A DNA stretch of 64,000 nucleotides from CTSOIL-112 sp964293815 (GTDB lineage: Bacteria; Pseudomonadota; Gammaproteobacteria; Burkholderiales; Burkholderiaceae), in NCBI GenBank assembly GCA_964293815.1, contig CAXYYC010000002.1, positions 62,001 to 126,000 on the forward strand. Reading direction: 5' to 3'. Of the stretch, positions 1 to 8,587 are shown piece after piece. The notes under the pieces were generated by a model. It was not told the DNA's origin and did no database searches. It saw only the letters and a program-made list of their open reading frames with translations. A program made the position numbers and the translations under genes. Numbering within the stretch: the first letter of the stretch is position 1; the number at the start of each line of letters is the position of its first letter.

Positions 1-1209
1 GACAACGGCAAACCGATCCGCGAAACGCTCAACGCCGACATTCCGCTGGCGGTTGACCATTTCCGCTATTTCGCTGGCTGTGTGCGCTCGCAAGAGGGCG
101 GTATCAGCGAAATCGACGAAAACACGATGGCGTATCACATCCACGAGCCGCTCGGTGTGGTCGGTCAAATCATTCCGTGGAACTTTCCGATTCTGATGGC
201 GGCGTGGAAACTCGCGCCCGCTTTGGCCGCAGGCAACTGCGTGGTGCTCAAACCGGCCGAGCAAACGCCGGTCAGCATTTTGGTTTTGGTCGAATTGATC
301 GCCGATTTACTGCCCGCAGGCGTGTTGAACATCGTCAACGGTTTTGGCCGCGAAGCGGGTATGCCATTGGCCTCCAGCAAACGCATTGCAAAAATCGCCT
401 TCACCGGTTCGACCTCAACCGGTCGCGTGATTGCTCAGGCTGCCGCCAATAATTTGATTCCCGCCACGCTCGAACTCGGCGGCAAATCACCGAACGTGTT
501 CTTCCCTGATGTGATGGACGCCGACGATGGATACCTTGATAAAGCCATCGAAGGTCTGGTGTTGTTCGCCTTCAATCAGGGCGAAGTCTGTACCTGCCCG
601 TCGCGCGCATTGATTCATGAATCCATTTATGACGCCTTCATGGAACGCTGTCTGAAACGCATTGCCGCGATCAAACAAGGCAATCCGCTCGATACCGACA
701 CCATGATCGGCGCGCAAGCCTCGCAAGAGCAAATGACCAAAATCAGCTCATATCTGGATTTGGGCAAACAAGAAGGTGCGCAGGTCTTGATCGGCGGTGA
801 ACGTGCGCAGATGGCGGGCGATTTGACCGATGGCTACTACATCCAGCCGACCGTATTCAAAGGCCACAACAAAATGCGGATTTTCCAAGAGGAAATTTTC
901 GGCCCCGTACTCGCGGTGACCACGTTTAAAGACGAAGCCGACGCGCTCGCCTTGGCCAACGACACGCTGTATGGTCTAGGCGCAGGCGTGTGGACGCGCA
1001 ATGGTAACGTGGCTTACCGCATGGGTCGTGGCATCAAAGCCGGTCGCGTGTGGACCAACTGCTACCACGCCTATCCGGCGCACGCAGCGTTCGGCGGCTA
1101 CAAAGAATCCGGCATCGGTCGCGAAACCCACAAAGTCATGCTCGACCATTATCAACAGACCAAAAACCTGTTGGTCAGCTACACTGAGCAAAAACTGGGC
1201 TTTTTCTAA
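1..1209 (+). CDS. Aldehyde dehydrogenase (AldB/ExaC-type acetaldehyde dehydrogenase), 5' end cut by window edge
   Basis: The frame is open from base 1, so the gene begins before the window and about 403 C-terminal residues are present. It belongs to the NAD(P)-dependent aldehyde dehydrogenase superfamily, which oxidises aldehydes to carboxylic acids in the cytoplasm. The general-base motif ELGGKSP and the catalytic-cysteine segment NQGEVCTCPSR are intact, as are the EEIFGPV and GGYKESGIGRE blocks. The C-terminal end YTEQKLGFF is typical of the AldB/ExaC acetaldehyde subgroup. An iron alcohol dehydrogenase, a DUF779 gene and a globin gene follow on the same strand, which fits alcohol to aldehyde to acid oxidation. 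The subgroup is an inference from motifs; the family is certain. Confidence 0.95.
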   Translation, partial: DNGKPIRETLNADIPLAVDHFRYFAGCVRSQEGGISEIDENTMAYHIHEPLGVVGQIIPWNFPILMAAWKLAPALAAGNCVVLKPAEQTPVSILVLVELIADLLPAGVLNIVNGFGREAGMPLASSKRIAKIAFTGSTSTGRVIAQAAANNLIPATLELGGKSPNVFFPDVMDADDGYLDKAIEGLVLFAFNQGEVCTCPSRALIHESIYDAFMERCLKRIAAIKQGNPLDTDTMIGAQASQEQMTKISSYLDLGKQEGAQVLIGGERAQMAGDLTDGYYIQPTVFKGHNKMRIFQEEIFGPVLAVTTFKDEADALALANDTLYGLGAGVWTRNGNVAYRMGRGIKAGRVWTNCYHAYPAHAAFGGYKESGIGRETHKVMLDHYQQTKNLLVSYTEQKLGFF

Positions 1210-1224
1210 ATCATCATAAAAAAC

Positions 1225-1248
1225 GGGGCAAGCTGCATGGCTTGCCCC
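1225..1248. terminator. Hairpin terminator after the aldehyde dehydrogenase gene
   Basis: A perfect 9-bp stem (GGGGCAAGC / GCTTGCCCC) with a 6-nt loop lies 16 nt after the stop codon. An A6 run precedes it, so the T-tract is better on the minus strand. It may work in both directions; on the plus strand the tail is only moderately U-rich. Confidence 0.65.
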
Positions 1249-1415
1249 GAGTTAATCTAATTATTATACCACCTGATTTTGCAAAAAAATATCCGTAAAA
1301 ACATACAGATGCCACACTATTATTAGCCCACAAAGATAAATAGCACCACCCTAAATCGTCCATCATGCAGTGATAGGATAAATGCGAAGTGAATCAGGAC
1401 AAAAGGAGAAAAACC

Positions 1416-2567
1416 ATGAGTACTTCGCAATTTTTTATGCCAAGCAACAATATTCTGGGTCAAGGCGCACTGGCCGAAGGATTAACCCAAATCGCACAAT
1501 TGGGCTTTAAAAAAGCCTTTCTCGTCACCGACGCGCCATTGGTCAAAATGGGGATGGCGCAGCAAGTCGCCGATCAATTGGCCGAAAAGGGCATTGAATA
1601 CGTGATTTTTGATGGCGTCAAACCGAATCCAACCGTCGGCAATGTCAATGCCGGTCTGGAACAACTCAAACAATCGCAAGCCGATTTCGTGATTTCACTG
1701 GGCGGCGGCTCCGTGCACGACTGCGCCAAAGGTATCGCGCTGGTCGCCAGCAACGGCGGTAAAATCGAGGACTACGAAGGCCTGAATCAATCAAAAAAAC
1801 CACAAATGACGCTGATCGCGATCAACACCACCGCCGGTACAGCCTCCGAAATGACCCGTTTTACCATCATCACCGACGAAACCCGCCATGTCAAAATGGC
1901 GATTGTGGACAGCAACGTCACGCCATTCCTCTCCATCAACGACTCCGAGCTAATGGCTGGTATGCCTGCGGACTTAACTGCCGCCACCGGCATGGACGCC
2001 TTGACCCACGCGGTCGAAGCCTACGTCTCCATCATCGCCTCGCCGATCACCGACGCTTGCGCGCTCAAAGCCATCGCTCTGGTGGCACGCTATTTGCCAA
2101 CCGCCGTGAGCACACCAAATGATGCAGAAGCACGCGAGCAAATGGCCTACGCGCAATTCCTCGCGGGGATGGCGTTCAACAACGCCTCGCTCGGCTACGT
2201 CCACGCGATGGCGCACCAATTGGGCGGTTTTTACGATCTGCCACATGGCGTGTGTAACGCCCTGCTGCTGCCGCACGTTGAAGCCTTCAACATGAAGGTG
2301 GCCTCAGAGCGCCTGAACGAAGTCGGACAAGTCTTAGGCGCGAACAACTCGGATTTGAACGGTTTGAATGTGATTGCAGCAATCAAAACACTCGCCGACA
2401 TCGTGGGTATCCCCAAATCATTGGAAGAACTCGGCGTCAAGCGTGAAGACTTTGGCACACTGGCCGATAACGCACTCAAAGACGTGTGCGGTCTGACCAA
2501 CCCGATTCAAGCGAGCAAAGACGAAATCATCGGTATTTTTGAAAATGCCTATGGCAAACGTTCATAA
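1416..2567 (+). CDS. Iron-containing alcohol dehydrogenase (group III)
   Basis: This 383-residue protein interconverts a primary alcohol and its aldehyde with NAD(P). The nucleotide-binding motif GGGSVHDCAKG is near residue 100. The metal-ligand regions GMDALTHAVEAY, GYVHAMAHQLGG and DLPHGVCNALLLP supply the Asp and His ligands of the family. It resembles Zymomonas AdhB/YiaY-type enzymes in length and motifs. The frame is open to 1389, but the start at 1416 has AGGAG seven bases upstream and begins at the usual N-terminus of the family. The neighbouring aldehyde dehydrogenase would consume its product. The natural substrate (ethanol or another alcohol) cannot be told from sequence. Confidence 0.95.
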   Translation: MSTSQFFMPSNNILGQGALAEGLTQIAQLGFKKAFLVTDAPLVKMGMAQQVADQLAEKGIEYVIFDGVKPNPTVGNVNAGLEQLKQSQADFVISLGGGSVHDCAKGIALVASNGGKIEDYEGLNQSKKPQMTLIAINTTAGTASEMTRFTIITDETRHVKMAIVDSNVTPFLSINDSELMAGMPADLTAATGMDALTHAVEAYVSIIASPITDACALKAIALVARYLPTAVSTPNDAEAREQMAYAQFLAGMAFNNASLGYVHAMAHQLGGFYDLPHGVCNALLLPHVEAFNMKVASERLNEVGQVLGANNSDLNGLNVIAAIKTLADIVGIPKSLEELGVKREDFGTLADNALKDVCGLTNPIQASKDEIIGIFENAYGKRS

Positions 2568-2656
2568 AAATCAGTGACACCGCACACCGATCAACCAGCA
2601 CCACCGGCTGATCAGTGTAGCGCATCACATATAAAAAATACGATTAGGAGACAATC

Positions 2657-3025
2657 ATGGTTGAACGCGTCATCGCCACCGAGTCCGCACTCGAACTCAT
2701 CGCCCAACTTAAAGCCGAATACGGCGAAATCATGTTTCACCAATCCGGCGGCTGTTGTGACAACAGCGCAGCGAACTGCTACCTGCCGACCGACCTCACC
2801 ATCGGCGCATACGACGTGCATCTGGGCGATATCGGCGGCGTGCCGTTCTACATCAGCGCCTCGCAATACGAATACTGGAAACACACTCAGCTCATCATCG
2901 ACGTGATCGAAGGTACAGGCGGCACATTTTCACTCGAAGGCAACACTGGCAAAGCCTTTCACACCCGCTCGAGGCTATTCACCGATGATGAAATCGCGCA
3001 ATTGCAAGCCGCGGGGCTAATATAA
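2657..3025 (+). CDS. DUF779 family protein
   Basis: A 122-residue protein of the DUF779 family, recognised from the Cys-rich segment HQSGGCCDNSAANCY near residues 28-42 and the overall length. Members are typically found beside AldB-type aldehyde or alcohol dehydrogenases, as here. The paired cysteines suggest metal binding or redox chemistry, but I know of no firmly established function. The start has AGGAG six bases upstream. It lies 89 bp after the alcohol dehydrogenase and on the same strand, so co-expression is likely. Family assignment is firm; role is only guilt by association. Confidence 0.88.
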   Translation: MVERVIATESALELIAQLKAEYGEIMFHQSGGCCDNSAANCYLPTDLTIGAYDVHLGDIGGVPFYISASQYEYWKHTQLIIDVIEGTGGTFSLEGNTGKAFHTRSRLFTDDEIAQLQAAGLI

Positions 3026-3097
3026 GCCAAACAGCGGATGCGCCCACACCCGCTTTATCCTATAATTTCAGCTCATCCAATGAACTGAATAAAACCC

Positions 3098-3553
3098 ATG
3101 CCAACCACCGCCGAAACCATCGGGCGCGAACGCATTGCCCAAGTCGTAGACACCTTTTACAACCGCGTGCAACGCGATCCGGGGCTATCCATGCCGTTTT
3201 CCGTGGTCAAAGACTGGTCGCACCACAAAGAACTCATCACCCATTTTTGGTGGGTCACACTCGGCGGTGAGCGCTACATGGACTACTCCTACAATGTCGT
3301 CATGAAACACCGCGCCGTCGGTTTTACCTCAGGACTGCTCAAACACAACTGGCTGCCGTTGTTTGAACAAACCATGCGCGAACAACTTCCCACCAATCTG
3401 GCCGACGCATGGATGGCGCAAGCACAACGCATCGGTCGTTCACTCGACATGAATCATCAGTTTTGGGTAGAACAGCAAAATTCAGGCGATGCGCCGCTGG
3501 CGCAGACGGAAGGCTTTATGCAGGTGCGCTTGCACAAACCTGAGGAACATTAA
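3098..3553 (+). CDS. Group III truncated haemoglobin
   Basis: A 151-residue protein with the pattern of group III truncated globins. DTFYNRVQRDPGL forms the early helices, HFWWVTLGGERY follows, His71 in MKHRAV is at the expected proximal haem position, and the G-helix motif NWLPLFE contains the conserved tryptophan (residue 85). These globins bind haem and O2/NO and are thought to aid redox balance or NO and peroxide handling. It is the last gene of the plus-strand alcohol/aldehyde cluster, 72 bp after DUF779. A GTAG-headed palindrome follows the stop codon by three bases. Function beyond haem binding is inference. Confidence 0.82.
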   Translation: MPTTAETIGRERIAQVVDTFYNRVQRDPGLSMPFSVVKDWSHHKELITHFWWVTLGGERYMDYSYNVVMKHRAVGFTSGLLKHNWLPLFEQTMREQLPTNLADAWMAQAQRIGRSLDMNHQFWVEQQNSGDAPLAQTEGFMQVRLHKPEEH

Positions 3554-3556
3554 ACC

Positions 3557-3585
3557 GTAGGAGTGGGTTTCAAACCCGCCCCTAC
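3557..3585. repeat. GTAG-headed REP-like palindrome
   Basis: A 29-bp imperfect palindrome with 14-nt arms (GTAGGAGTGGGTTT / AAACCCGCCCCTAC) around a single C. Two positions differ between the arms. The 5' GTAG head and the size are those of REP sequences mobilised by RAYT (TnpA-REP) proteins. It lies between two convergent genes and could also act as a transcription stop. Confidence 0.65.
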
Positions 3586-3650
3586 TACATAAAAACAAAC
3601 ACACTAAAAACATGCAAGGTGCAAACAATGCGTACTTGCCCACATACTTG

Positions 3651-4187
3651 CTAAAATTGAATATCTTGCGTCAAAACAGTTACAACACGTGGACCAAAGC
3701 TGGAGATATTACTTAAAGTGGCATTGTGATGTGCAATCACCTGCTGAGCAGTAATTGCCTCATTGCCTGCCGAAGTATGAGCATCCGCCACCAACAATAC
3801 CGGATAACCCAGTGCAAGAGAACACCGCGTCGTGGTATCCACGCAAAACTCCGTGTGCATCCCACAGATGACCAATTGCTCAATCCCGCGCTCTTTAAGC
3901 ACAGTTGCTAAATCCGTTCGTAAAAATGAATCAGGCGTGGTTTTGCGCACTTTCAAATCGGTCTCTTTGACCACAAGACCATCTGCCAATTGCCAATCGT
4001 CCGTACCATATTTCAAATAAGCCGAGCTTGACTCATGTTGGATAAAAATCACCGGAACATCGGCCGCGCGCGCTTTTTCCGTCACTTGATTGATGCGTGC
4101 AATCGTACCAGCACAATCATGCGCTGCGCCTTCGCCCACGCATAAACCCTGTTGGACATCAATCACCAAAACGGCGGTAGACTTCAT
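3651..4187 (-). CDS. Cysteine hydrolase of the isochorismatase-like family
   Basis: A 178-residue isochorismatase-fold hydrolase. The catalytic triad expected for the family is visible: Asp in VLVIDVQQG near the N-terminus, Lys in VRKTTPDSF, and the nucleophilic Cys in HTEFCVDTTTR. Relatives hydrolyse nicotinamide, ureidoacrylate, isochorismate and similar amides; substrate is not predictable here. The frame is open to 4205, but ATG at 4187 has AAGGAG eight bases upstream and starts directly before the conserved N-terminus. It is the last gene of the obgE-proB-tadA operon, 14 bp after tadA. A second member of the family lies at 46142-46723. Confidence 0.9.
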   Translation of the reverse strand: MKSTAVLVIDVQQGLCVGEGAAHDCAGTIARINQVTEKARAADVPVIFIQHESSSAYLKYGTDDWQLADGLVVKETDLKVRKTTPDSFLRTDLATVLKERGIEQLVICGMHTEFCVDTTTRCSLALGYPVLLVADAHTSAGNEAITAQQVIAHHNATLSNISSFGPRVVTVLTQDIQF

Positions 4188-4201
4188 ATATTCGCTCCTT
4201 A

Positions 4202-4714
4202 TCAATCGATATCACTCTTCTGTACTAATCGCCGCTCTCGAAAAAACCGTTGCAGCAATTCACGGCATTCATCGGCCAAAACACCGCCCACCACCGTCGC
4301 ATGATGGTTCAATTGTTCATGCGTGTATAGATTCATCACTGAGCCAGCCACGCCAGTTTTATAGTCGCTCGCGCCGAACACGACCCGCGCCAGCCGCGCG
4401 TGGAACATCGCGCCGGTGCACATCAGACAGGGTTCGAGCGTAACGTATAGTTCGCACTCAGGCATTCGGTAATTGTTTAGGATTTGCGCGGCTGCGCGTA
4501 GCGCTTGTACTTCGGCGTGAGCGGTCGGGTCATTCAAGCCAATTGGGTGATTGTAGCCACGGGCGATCACGCGGTTTTGATGAACGACGACCGCGCCAAC
4601 AGGAACTTCGCCTGCGTCGTAGGCAAGTTGCGCACATTGCAAAGCGTGGCGCATGAAAAATTCATCACGCGACTGTTCGGATGTTTCTACGCCGTGCCAA
4701 ACGGTGTCTGACAT
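4202..4714 (-). CDS. tadA: tRNA-specific adenosine deaminase TadA
   Basis: TadA deaminates adenosine 34 of tRNA-Arg(ACG) to inosine, which is needed to read CGN codons. The zinc-deaminase signature is complete: HAE (in PTAHAEVQAL, with the catalytic Glu) and PCLMC (two zinc cysteines in EPCLMCTGAMFHAR). At 170 residues it is of normal length with a short N-terminal extension. It follows proB by 7 bp and precedes a cysteine hydrolase by 14 bp, so the four genes starting at obgE look like one transcript. Confidence 0.95.
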   Translation of the reverse strand: MSDTVWHGVETSEQSRDEFFMRHALQCAQLAYDAGEVPVGAVVVHQNRVIARGYNHPIGLNDPTAHAEVQALRAAAQILNNYRMPECELYVTLEPCLMCTGAMFHARLARVVFGASDYKTGVAGSVMNLYTHEQLNHHATVVGGVLADECRELLQRFFRERRLVQKSDID

Positions 4715-4721
4715 GATGTGT

Positions 4722-5927
4722 TTACGCCGTTTTAATCAGGTTGTTGCGGTGAATCAGTTCGGCCTCGTCCGCGTCGCGTCCAAGTAGCTGTGCGAACTCA
4801 GCACTCGCGTGCCGCGCAATGCGCATGGTGTCGGAGCTGCTGTAGTTAGACAGTCCACGCGCGATTTCATGACCCGCTTCGTCCACGCAAGCGATGACTT
4901 CGCCACGCTCAAAGTTGCCATCAACACGAATCACGCCAATCGGTAAAACGCTCTTGCCACCCGATAACACGGCTTTGACCGCGCCCGCATCAAGCGTGAC
5001 GTGGCCGCGCATTTGCAGGTGATCGGCCAGCCATTGTTGGCGCGCAGTGAGCAGCGCAACGCTGGCATACAGCTCCGTGCCGATGCGTTCGCCTTGCGCG
5101 AGACGCGGCAGTACCTGTGCTTCGCGTCCGCTGGCGATCACGGTGCTGGCGCCACTGCGCATGGCGCGTTTGGCGGCGAGCACTTTGGTGAGCATGCCGC
5201 CTTTGCCTATGCTGCTGCCTGCGCCGCCCGCCATTTGCTCGAGTTGTTCCAGCCCAGCCGGTGCGGTTTGGATCAATTCGGCTTGCGGATTTTTGCGTGG
5301 ATCAGCGGTGAATAGCCCGTCTTGATCGGTCAGGATGACCAAGACGTCGGCTTCAATCAGATTGGCGACCAATGCGCCCAAAGTGTCGTTGTCACCGACC
5401 TTGATTTCGTCCGTAACGACCGTGTCGTTTTCGTTGATGATCGGTACAACGCCCAACTGCAACAGGGTAAACATCGCGGAGCGCGCGTTCAAATAGCGCG
5501 CGCGATCAGCAAGGTCGGCGTGCGTGAGTAAAATCTGTGCGGTCACAATGTTGTGTTTGGCAAACTGGGTTTCGTATACCTGCGCCAAACCCATTTGCCC
5601 GACCGCTGCCGCCGCCTGCAATTCATTGATATTCGTCGGGCGAGTGTTCCAGCTCAGGCGTTTCATGCCTTCGGCAATCGCGCCACTGCTGACCAGAATC
5701 ACTTCTTTTCCTAAAGCGCGCAACGCGGCGATTTGCGCCGCCCAACTGGCGATGGCATCCTCATCTAAGCCCCGCCCTTCGTCGGTTACGAGCGAGCTAC
5801 CGACTTTAATCACCACGCGCGCGGCACTTTTCAGACGAGCCTCGCGCGCCAAATCAGCAGTTGCGTTGATCTGCGAGTTGATCTGTGGGTTGATCTGCGG
5901 GTTAATCTGTAACTCTACGGCCATCAT
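4722..5927 (-). CDS. proB: Glutamate 5-kinase
   Basis: ProB phosphorylates glutamate in the first step of proline synthesis. The amino-acid-kinase domain is recognised by VVIKVGSSLVTDEG, ILVSSGAIAEG, NENDTVV, FGDNDTLGA-like VGDNDTLGALVA and TDQDGLFTADPR; a PUA domain follows from about residue 300. The 401 residues exceed the usual length because the N-terminus carries a low-complexity stretch of four Gln-Ile-Asn-type units encoded by 12-bp tandem repeats. The start overlaps the obgE stop in ATGA; a second ATG lies immediately after it and has better spacing to the GGAGG. It is co-transcribed with obgE, as in other betaproteobacteria. Confidence 0.97.
   Translation of the reverse strand: MMAVELQINPQINPQINSQINATADLAREARLKSAARVVIKVGSSLVTDEGRGLDEDAIASWAAQIAALRALGKEVILVSSGAIAEGMKRLSWNTRPTNINELQAAAAVGQMGLAQVYETQFAKHNIVTAQILLTHADLADRARYLNARSAMFTLLQLGVVPIINENDTVVTDEIKVGDNDTLGALVANLIEADVLVILTDQDGLFTADPRKNPQAELIQTAPAGLEQLEQMAGGAGSSIGKGGMLTKVLAAKRAMRSGASTVIASGREAQVLPRLAQGERIGTELYASVALLTARQQWLADHLQMRGHVTLDAGAVKAVLSGGKSVLPIGVIRVDGNFERGEVIACVDEAGHEIARGLSNYSSSDTMRIARHASAEFAQLLGRDADEAELIHRNNLIKTA
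5865..5912. repeat. Four tandem 12-bp units inside the start of proB
   Basis: Units at 5865, 5877, 5889 and 5901 read GTTGATCTGCGA, GTTGATCTGTGG, GTTGATCTGCGG and GTTAATCTGTAA. They encode Ile-Asn-Pro/Ser-Gln-type units on the minus strand. The unit is a multiple of three, so copy-number change would lengthen or shorten the ProB N-terminus without a frameshift. Confidence 0.9.
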
Positions 5928-7096
5928 TCCTCCGCTGCGGATTCGTCGTTGCCTCGCGCCTGCGGCAATGGCGCAGACTGTAAGCGTGTCGCTGGCAATG
6001 CTGCGGGCTGTAATTGCCCTTGCGCCAAAGTTTCCGCGAGTTTGGCTGCTTGTTCGGCCTCTTCGCGTGCGCGCTGCTCACTCAATTTGACTTGATCGAT
6101 GTAGTTTTGAATCTCAGTCATCAGCGCATCCGTGCCCTCGCGCGTCGCGGCGGAAATCTGGAATACCGGCCCTTGCCAACCATACGCCTGCACAAATTCA
6201 GCGACTTTTTCAGCGCGTTCGTCCTCGGCGATCATATCGATTTTGTTCAACACCAACCAGCGCGGCTTGTCGTACAGCGTTTCGTCGTATTTGCGCAATT
6301 CTTCAACAATCGCACGCGCTTCGTGCACGGGATCCACGCTCGGATCAAACGGCGCGAGATCCACCAGATGCAGCAGCAATCGCGTGCGCGCCAAGTGTTT
6401 CAAAAAGCGCACGCCCAAGCCCACACCATCGGCGGCGCCTTCGATCAAGCCGGGAATATCGGCGATCACAAAACTGCGCTCCGGTCCAGTGCGCACGACG
6501 CCGAGATTCGGATGCAACGTGGTGAACGGGTAATCGGCGATTTTCGGACGAGCATTGGACACGGCGGAAATCAGCGTGGATTTGCCCGCGTTCGGCATAC
6601 CGAGCAGACCGATGTCGGCCAAAACTTTCAGCTCCAAACGCAGGGCGAAACGTTCGCCTTCCGTACCCGGCGTGCATTGACGCGGCGTGCGGTTGGTCGA
6701 GGATTTGAAATGAATATTGCCCAAGCCGCCTTCACCGCCCTTGGCGAGCAAAACGGTTTGTCCCGATTGAGCCAAATCGTGCAGTAAATCCCCTGTTTCC
6801 ACGTCAAAAATCATCGTGCCGACCGGCATTTTCAGCGTGATGTCCTCGCCGCCCTTGCCGTAGCAGTCGGAGCTTTGCCCACGTTCACCGTTTTGCGCGA
6901 GGTGCTTTTTGGTAAATCGGTAGTCGATCAGGGTATTCAGATTTTCGTCAGCGACTGCGTAGACGCTACCACCGCGCCCGCCGTCACCGCCATCCGGCCC
7001 GCCGTTCGGCTTGTGTTTTTCACGGCGAAAGCTCGCCACGCCATTGCCACCATTACCGGCGATGACTTCAATTTTGGCTTCATCAATAAATTTCAT
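5924..7096 (-). CDS. obgE: GTPase Obg, ribosome assembly and stress control
   Basis: Obg is a 50S-associated GTPase that also links to the stringent response. The glycine-rich Obg fold occupies residues 1-158 (GNGGNGVASFRREK, GGDGGRGGSV). The G domain follows with GMPNAGKST (G1), DIPGLIEGA (G3), NKID (G4) and SAA (G5). The C-terminus is an acidic, Ala/Glu/Gln-rich tail from about residue 335, a variable region in this family. It is the first gene of a minus-strand operon with proB, tadA and a cysteine hydrolase. Its usual upstream neighbours rplU-rpmA lie 3.6 kb away, separated by an MFS gene and amylosucrase, so it needs its own promoter. Confidence 0.98.
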   Translation of the reverse strand: MKFIDEAKIEVIAGNGGNGVASFRREKHKPNGGPDGGDGGRGGSVYAVADENLNTLIDYRFTKKHLAQNGERGQSSDCYGKGGEDITLKMPVGTMIFDVETGDLLHDLAQSGQTVLLAKGGEGGLGNIHFKSSTNRTPRQCTPGTEGERFALRLELKVLADIGLLGMPNAGKSTLISAVSNARPKIADYPFTTLHPNLGVVRTGPERSFVIADIPGLIEGAADGVGLGVRFLKHLARTRLLLHLVDLAPFDPSVDPVHEARAIVEELRKYDETLYDKPRWLVLNKIDMIAEDERAEKVAEFVQAYGWQGPVFQISAATREGTDALMTEIQNYIDQVKLSEQRAREEAEQAAKLAETLAQGQLQPAALPATRLQSAPLPQARGNDESAAEE

Positions 7097-7178
7097 ATTT
7101 TTTTCCTACGTCCAATGGCATTCACGGTGGTTTGCCGCTGGTGCTGTAAATGTGCGCAATCTGTGCGCATTGCCCGTC

Positions 7179-7208
7179 ATTATAAGCGATGCGCCCGCTT
7201 TACCCCAA
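7179..7208 (-). promoter_or_regulatory. Probable promoter of the obgE operon
   Basis: On the minus strand a perfect TATAAT (7179-7184) is preceded, 18 bp away, by TTGGGG (7203-7208), a weak -35. It lies about 85 bp upstream of the obgE start, where a promoter is required now that rplU-rpmA are not adjacent. Confidence 0.45.
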
Positions 7209-7289
7209 GATTTTTGCCGCACACATGCGCCATCCATGTACGCGATGGACGTAAAAGAGTTAAAATATTAGGTTAACAATAAGGTCTTT

Positions 7290-8558
7290 ATGAATACTCG
7301 TGAATTTATCCGTCAAGTGCCTATTCTGGCTTGGCTCATCATGTTCAGCATTCTGTGCGCCGGTATTTTTGGTAATTTGCTGGGCAGTCTCACCACTGAA
7401 ATTTCCGCTGATTTGACACTGACACCCAAGCACATTGGCTGGCTGGTGTTTTGGGGCAATGTCGGTAGTGCCATCGGCGCCTTTTTGGGCGGCGATTTGG
7501 TGTACCGTGTACCGGCGCGCCATCTGCTGATAGGTTATCTGCTGGGCATGTTGGTGGCTATCGGCATCATGGTGGCGAGTACGGGTTTTGTGATGCTCAT
7601 CAGTGGTTTTATCCTGTACGAGATCATGGTGATCGCGATGGCGACATTGGGGCATACGCTGATTGGTAAAATGCCATTGGTCAGCAGCATTCGCGCTCGC
7701 GTCTTGGCTTTGCTTGATGTGGGCTGGAGCATTGGTGCAAGTATTGCGCCGATTTGGGTGATTGTCCTGCTACGCGCTTATCCGAACTGGCGCGTGCCGT
7801 ATGCGGTGTTCACTATATTGGTGTTGACATTGCTATTTGCCTACAGCCGCTCACAGATTCGACAGGCCATTGCGCAGTTGCCGCTGATTGCGCCTACTAA
7901 AAACACGGCGCACGAAACCTCTGTATCAAGCGTACCAAGCGCGCCAACCCAGCACGCGCACACTTATCTGCAATTGATGTTCGCGCCGTGGGCAATCTGG
8001 GCATGGATTGCCGCGATTTTGATTGGTTATGTGGAATGGGGACACAGTTTTTGGTTCGTCAATTACGCTCATTCTGGCCGTGAAATCGCTCTGGATCAGG
8101 CGCGCGTCGGCTTGGTCGGGTTCACGCTTGGGATGGTGCTAGTGCGCAGTTGGCAGGCATTTATTCACAGCGAATTGACGATTGAGCAGCGTTTGATTCG
8201 CTTGAGTTTGGTCGGCTGCGTGGCATTTGTGCTGATCGCACTTTTCCCGAACGCTGCGGCGCTGCCGTATATGTTTGTCACCAACTTTTTTGCCGGTGTC
8301 GGCATCGGTGTGGTGTTCCCAATTTTGCTCAATCACTTGATCGACTTTGCGCCGCACGATACGGCGAAATTCTCCGCACTGCTGATGTTTTGCATCATCA
8401 TCGGCGCGCAAAGCGCGGGCTTAGTGGTTGGCTATGTGAGCGAGCTGCTAGGCGTTGGTATCGGCTATATGACGATTGCCTTCGCCATGATTGGATTTTA
8501 CATCTCGGTCATGCAACTCTTTCGCATTCACAAAAAAATGCACCACGCACCAGATTAA
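7290..8558 (+). CDS. MFS transporter
   Basis: A 422-residue protein with about 12 hydrophobic segments and a hydrophilic central loop near residues 195-220, the layout of the major facilitator superfamily. It would be an inner-membrane solute carrier. No substrate motif is recognisable. It converges on the amylosucrase gene with 29 bp between the stops, and the two together separate rpmA from obgE; a role in sugar or glucan-related transport is only a contextual guess. The ATG at 7290 follows a weak AAGG. Confidence 0.85.
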   Translation: MNTREFIRQVPILAWLIMFSILCAGIFGNLLGSLTTEISADLTLTPKHIGWLVFWGNVGSAIGAFLGGDLVYRVPARHLLIGYLLGMLVAIGIMVASTGFVMLISGFILYEIMVIAMATLGHTLIGKMPLVSSIRARVLALLDVGWSIGASIAPIWVIVLLRAYPNWRVPYAVFTILVLTLLFAYSRSQIRQAIAQLPLIAPTKNTAHETSVSSVPSAPTQHAHTYLQLMFAPWAIWAWIAAILIGYVEWGHSFWFVNYAHSGREIALDQARVGLVGFTLGMVLVRSWQAFIHSELTIEQRLIRLSLVGCVAFVLIALFPNAAALPYMFVTNFFAGVGIGVVFPILLNHLIDFAPHDTAKFSALLMFCIIIGAQSAGLVVGYVSELLGVGIGYMTIAFAMIGFYISVMQLFRIHKKMHHAPD

Positions 8559-8587
8559 ATCTTGCTTGCGTGGTACGTCATGCGTCG

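Noticed and set aside
6014..6787. 257-codon plus-strand ORF opposite obgE
   Set aside because: Antisense to a complete obgE with all G motifs; no recognisable domain.
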